Source: Chthonomonas sp. UBA2387 (GTDB lineage: Bacteria > Armatimonadota > Fimbriimonadia > Fimbriimonadales > Fimbriimonadaceae). From it: a stretch of 39,358 nt of DNA. Made by a program: the position numbers and the translations under genes. Shown piece after piece: positions 37,733-39,358 of the stretch. Each line of letters begins with the position of its first letter. Position 1 is the first letter of the stretch. The notes beneath the pieces were generated by a model that did not search any database, had not been told where the DNA came from, and saw nothing but the letters and a program-made list of their open reading frames with translations. The DNA is taken from positions 57,008 to 96,365 of the forward strand of contig DDSP01000070.1 in NCBI GenBank assembly GCA_002343445.1, in the 5' to 3' direction.

Positions 37733-39127
37733 ATGGCTCAAACGCTCCTCCAGCCCGGCACCGCCCCCCGTCCGTCGAACCAGATTCGGCGCGGGACCTA
37801 CTTCATCCAGACATGGGGCTGCCAGATGAACGAGGAGGACAGCGAGCAGATCGGACTCTACCTGCAGGAAATCGGGTTCGGACCGGCCGCTTCGCTTCGC
37901 GAAGCCCAGGTCCTGCTGCTCAACACGTGCAGCGTCCGCAAGAAGCCCGAGGACAAGGCGTTCTCGCTGCTCGGCGAGATCGCGCTCCTGAAGGAGCGGA
38001 ACAAGGACCTCATCGTCGGCGTGTGCGGCTGCATGGCGCAGCTCCGGGCCGACGAGATCAAGAAACGCGCACCGTTCGTCGACTTCGTGGTCGGGACGGC
38101 CCAGATCGCCCGGATTCCCGCGCTGGTCGAGGAAGCAGCCCAAACCCGGCGATTCGCCAAACGGCTCGAGTTGCCCGAGCGCAAAGGCGCGGTGGTCACC
38201 GATCTGCCGGAGCGCAAGGTGGAGCGCAAGCCCAAACTCAAGGCGTTCGTGCCCATCCAGTACGGATGCGACAAGTTCTGCACGTTCTGCATCGTTCCCA
38301 CCACTCGTGGTCGCGAACGCAGCCGGCCCACGCAGGACATTCTTCGCGAAGTCGCCGAACTGGCGGCGCAGGGCACGCGCGAGGTCACGCTGCTCGGCCA
38401 GACGGTCAACTCCTACGGCAAGAATCTGGCCGAAGGGCGCGTTCCGTTCGCCAAACTGCTGCGGTTGCTGGCGGGCGTGCCCGGCCTCGAACGCATCCGT
38501 TACACCAGCCCCTATCCGCGCGACTTCAGCGACGAACTCATCCAGACCATCCGCGATTGCCCGCAAGTGATGGAGCACGTCCACATGCCCCTCCAATCCG
38601 GCTCGGACGAAATGCTCCGCACGATGAAGCGGCTCTACACGGTCGAGGGCTTTGCCAACATCCTCGCCAACCTGCGCGCCCAAGTGCCGAGCGTTTCGAT
38701 CACCACCGACCTGATCGTGGGCTTTCCCGGCGAAACCGAAGAGCAGTTCGAGCAGACTTTGGCGGCGGTCGAGCGGTTTCGGTTCGATGGCGCGTATGTG
38801 TTCGCCTATTCGCCTCGCCCAGGCACTCCAGCAGCCGAGATGGAGCAGCTGCCCTATCCGCTGAAGCAACGTCGGCTGCAGACGTTGGTCGAACTGCAAA
38901 ACCGCATCACGTGCGAGATCAATGCCGGTTACGTCGGTCGCGAGGTCGAGGTGTTGGTCGAAGGCCCCTCGCCCAAGAACCCCGCACTTTTGCAGGGATA
39001 CAGTCGGGAGTTCAAGATGGTTCACTTCCCTGGCGAGCCGCTTTGGGCAGGTCGGCTGATTCGGGTGCGGATCGAGCGCTCGCACCTGTGGGGTCTCAGC
39101 GGGGTTTTTGTGACCGATGCCGCATAA
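37733..39127 (+). CDS. miaB: tRNA-2-methylthio-N6-dimethylallyladenosine synthase (MiaB)
   Basis: Radical-SAM methylthiotransferase that adds a methylthio group to i6A37 of tRNAs reading UNN codons, improving reading-frame maintenance. The 464 residues show the N-terminal UPF0004 domain with three cluster Cys (30, 66, 100, in GCQMN, NTCSVR and GCMAQ). The radical-SAM motif is CDKFCTFC (Cys179, 183, 186). The family segments TRGRERSRP and GQTVNSYG follow, with a C-terminal TRAM domain (about 395-460). Seven Cys-type features and the MiaB-like TRGRERSRP favour MiaB over MtaB or RimO. The ATG follows a GGTATCCT box by 13 nt. Confidence 0.95.
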   Translation: MAQTLLQPGTAPRPSNQIRRGTYFIQTWGCQMNEEDSEQIGLYLQEIGFGPAASLREAQVLLLNTCSVRKKPEDKAFSLLGEIALLKERNKDLIVGVCGCMAQLRADEIKKRAPFVDFVVGTAQIARIPALVEEAAQTRRFAKRLELPERKGAVVTDLPERKVERKPKLKAFVPIQYGCDKFCTFCIVPTTRGRERSRPTQDILREVAELAAQGTREVTLLGQTVNSYGKNLAEGRVPFAKLLRLLAGVPGLERIRYTSPYPRDFSDELIQTIRDCPQVMEHVHMPLQSGSDEMLRTMKRLYTVEGFANILANLRAQVPSVSITTDLIVGFPGETEEQFEQTLAAVERFRFDGAYVFAYSPRPGTPAAEMEQLPYPLKQRRLQTLVELQNRITCEINAGYVGREVEVLVEGPSPKNPALLQGYSREFKMVHFPGEPLWAGRLIRVRIERSHLWGLSGVFVTDAA

Positions 39128-39134
39128 TGGAGCT

Positions 39135-39358
39135 ATGAACCAAACACCGCAAGGTAGGCAAGAGCTTCCTCGCGAAGCGCTAGCCCAGTTTTGTCGTCGC
39201 CACCACATTCACGAACTAGCGGTATTCGGCTCGTTCCTGGGTCCGGACTTTGGCCCGTCGAGCGATCTGGATTTCCTCGCGACGTTCGATGAAGATGTGC
39301 GTCCGCCCATGAGCCAACTCTTGGCCATTGAAGACGAGCTAGTGATGTGTCTCAATAA
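39135..39358 (+). CDS. MntA-like minimal nucleotidyltransferase, N-terminal part (cut by window edge)
   Basis: An open frame from ATG 39135 runs past the window end, giving 74 residues. It contains VFGSFLGPDFGPSSDLDFLA, the GS...DxD metal- and nucleotide-binding signature of minimal nucleotidyltransferases. A MntA-type protein usually pairs with a HepT (HEPN) toxin gene, AMPylating and so silencing it; the partner would lie just beyond the edge. A CATAAT box at 39123-39128 is 6 nt before the ATG, so the transcript is probably leaderless. Confidence 0.8.
   Translation, partial: MNQTPQGRQELPREALAQFCRRHHIHELAVFGSFLGPDFGPSSDLDFLATFDEDVRPPMSQLLAIEDELVMCLN

Noticed and set aside
37586..39208. A 540-codon minus-strand open frame opposite miaB
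   Set aside because: Antisense shadow of miaB. It also runs through the rplT leader and promoter, and its translation is low-complexity and without recognisable domains.

Overview
This is a gene-dense, high-GC (roughly 60-65%) chromosomal window with no gene-free stretch longer than about 120 bases and no insertion sequence, integrase or CRISPR array. KdsB indicates a diderm cell with KDO-type lipid. A futalosine-type MqnD, a dockerin-tailed secreted propeller protein, many very short 5' leaders and an infC-rpmI pair detached from rplT fit Armatimonadota, perhaps Fimbriimonadia. That placement is an inference from gene content only; no full rRNA is present.

Layout. 1-24: 5' part of a minus-strand tRNA cut by the window edge. 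156-4237: plus-strand unit kdsB-rel-dtd-halotyrosine dehalogenase-like flavoprotein. 4234-8001 (-): 1255-residue secreted Asp-box propeller with a type I dockerin. 8077-9594 (-): YifB/ComM ATPase. 9699-11726 (+): small phage-type helical protein, C5 cytosine methyltransferase and HNH endonuclease. 11733-12523 (+): infC (predicted AUA start) and rpmI, ending in a strong hairpin. 12590-13376 (-): two-gene nucleotidyltransferase module that looks like a toxin-antitoxin pair. 13445-15460 (+): orphan nuoG. 15467-18902 (-): amidohydrolase, sugar 2-epimerase and archaemetzincin lipoprotein, each overlapping the next by 4 bp. 18962-21274 (+): purB, a HEAT protein and a small membrane protein. 21217-23761 (-): ubiE/menG, polyprenyl synthase and HAD phosphatase. 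23831-24760 (+): apt and an exported OB-fold-like protein. 24764-27031 (-): lipoyl E2 acyltransferase and dGTPase. 27106-30633 (+): DUF2752 protein and a sugar ABC importer without its ATPase. 30676-31125 (-): SRPBCC protein. 31196-33147 (+): two zinc alcohol dehydrogenases. 33144-33740 (-): four-helix membrane protein. 33841-36941 (+): enoyl-CoA hydratase, biotin carboxylase lacking a biotin carrier domain, and mqnD. 36935-37610 (-): DUF433 protein and rplT. 37733-39127 (+): miaB. 39135-end (+): start of a MntA-like nucleotidyltransferase.

How the genes connect. MqnD, the polyprenyl synthase and UbiE/MenG are parts of menaquinone synthesis, and NuoG belongs to the enzyme that reduces quinone. 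Rel, Dtd, infC, rpmI, rplT, MiaB and the edge tRNA are translation or stringent-response genes. The ABC importer, epimerase and dehydrogenases suggest carbohydrate scavenging. The hydratase and biotin carboxylase suggest branched-chain acyl-CoA breakdown. Defence-like genes are the methyltransferase/HNH pair, the small helical protein beside it, and two nucleotidyltransferase loci.

Most notable points: a flavoprotein with the exact Glu-Tyr-Lys spacing of iodotyrosine deiodinase beside dtd; a possible Acb2/Tad1-like protein beside a restriction-modification pair; an AUA start for infC under a perfect Shine-Dalgarno; a recurrent [G/C]GTAYNNT box just upstream of start codons that implies common leaderless transcription; and a rare bacterial archaemetzincin made as a lipoprotein.
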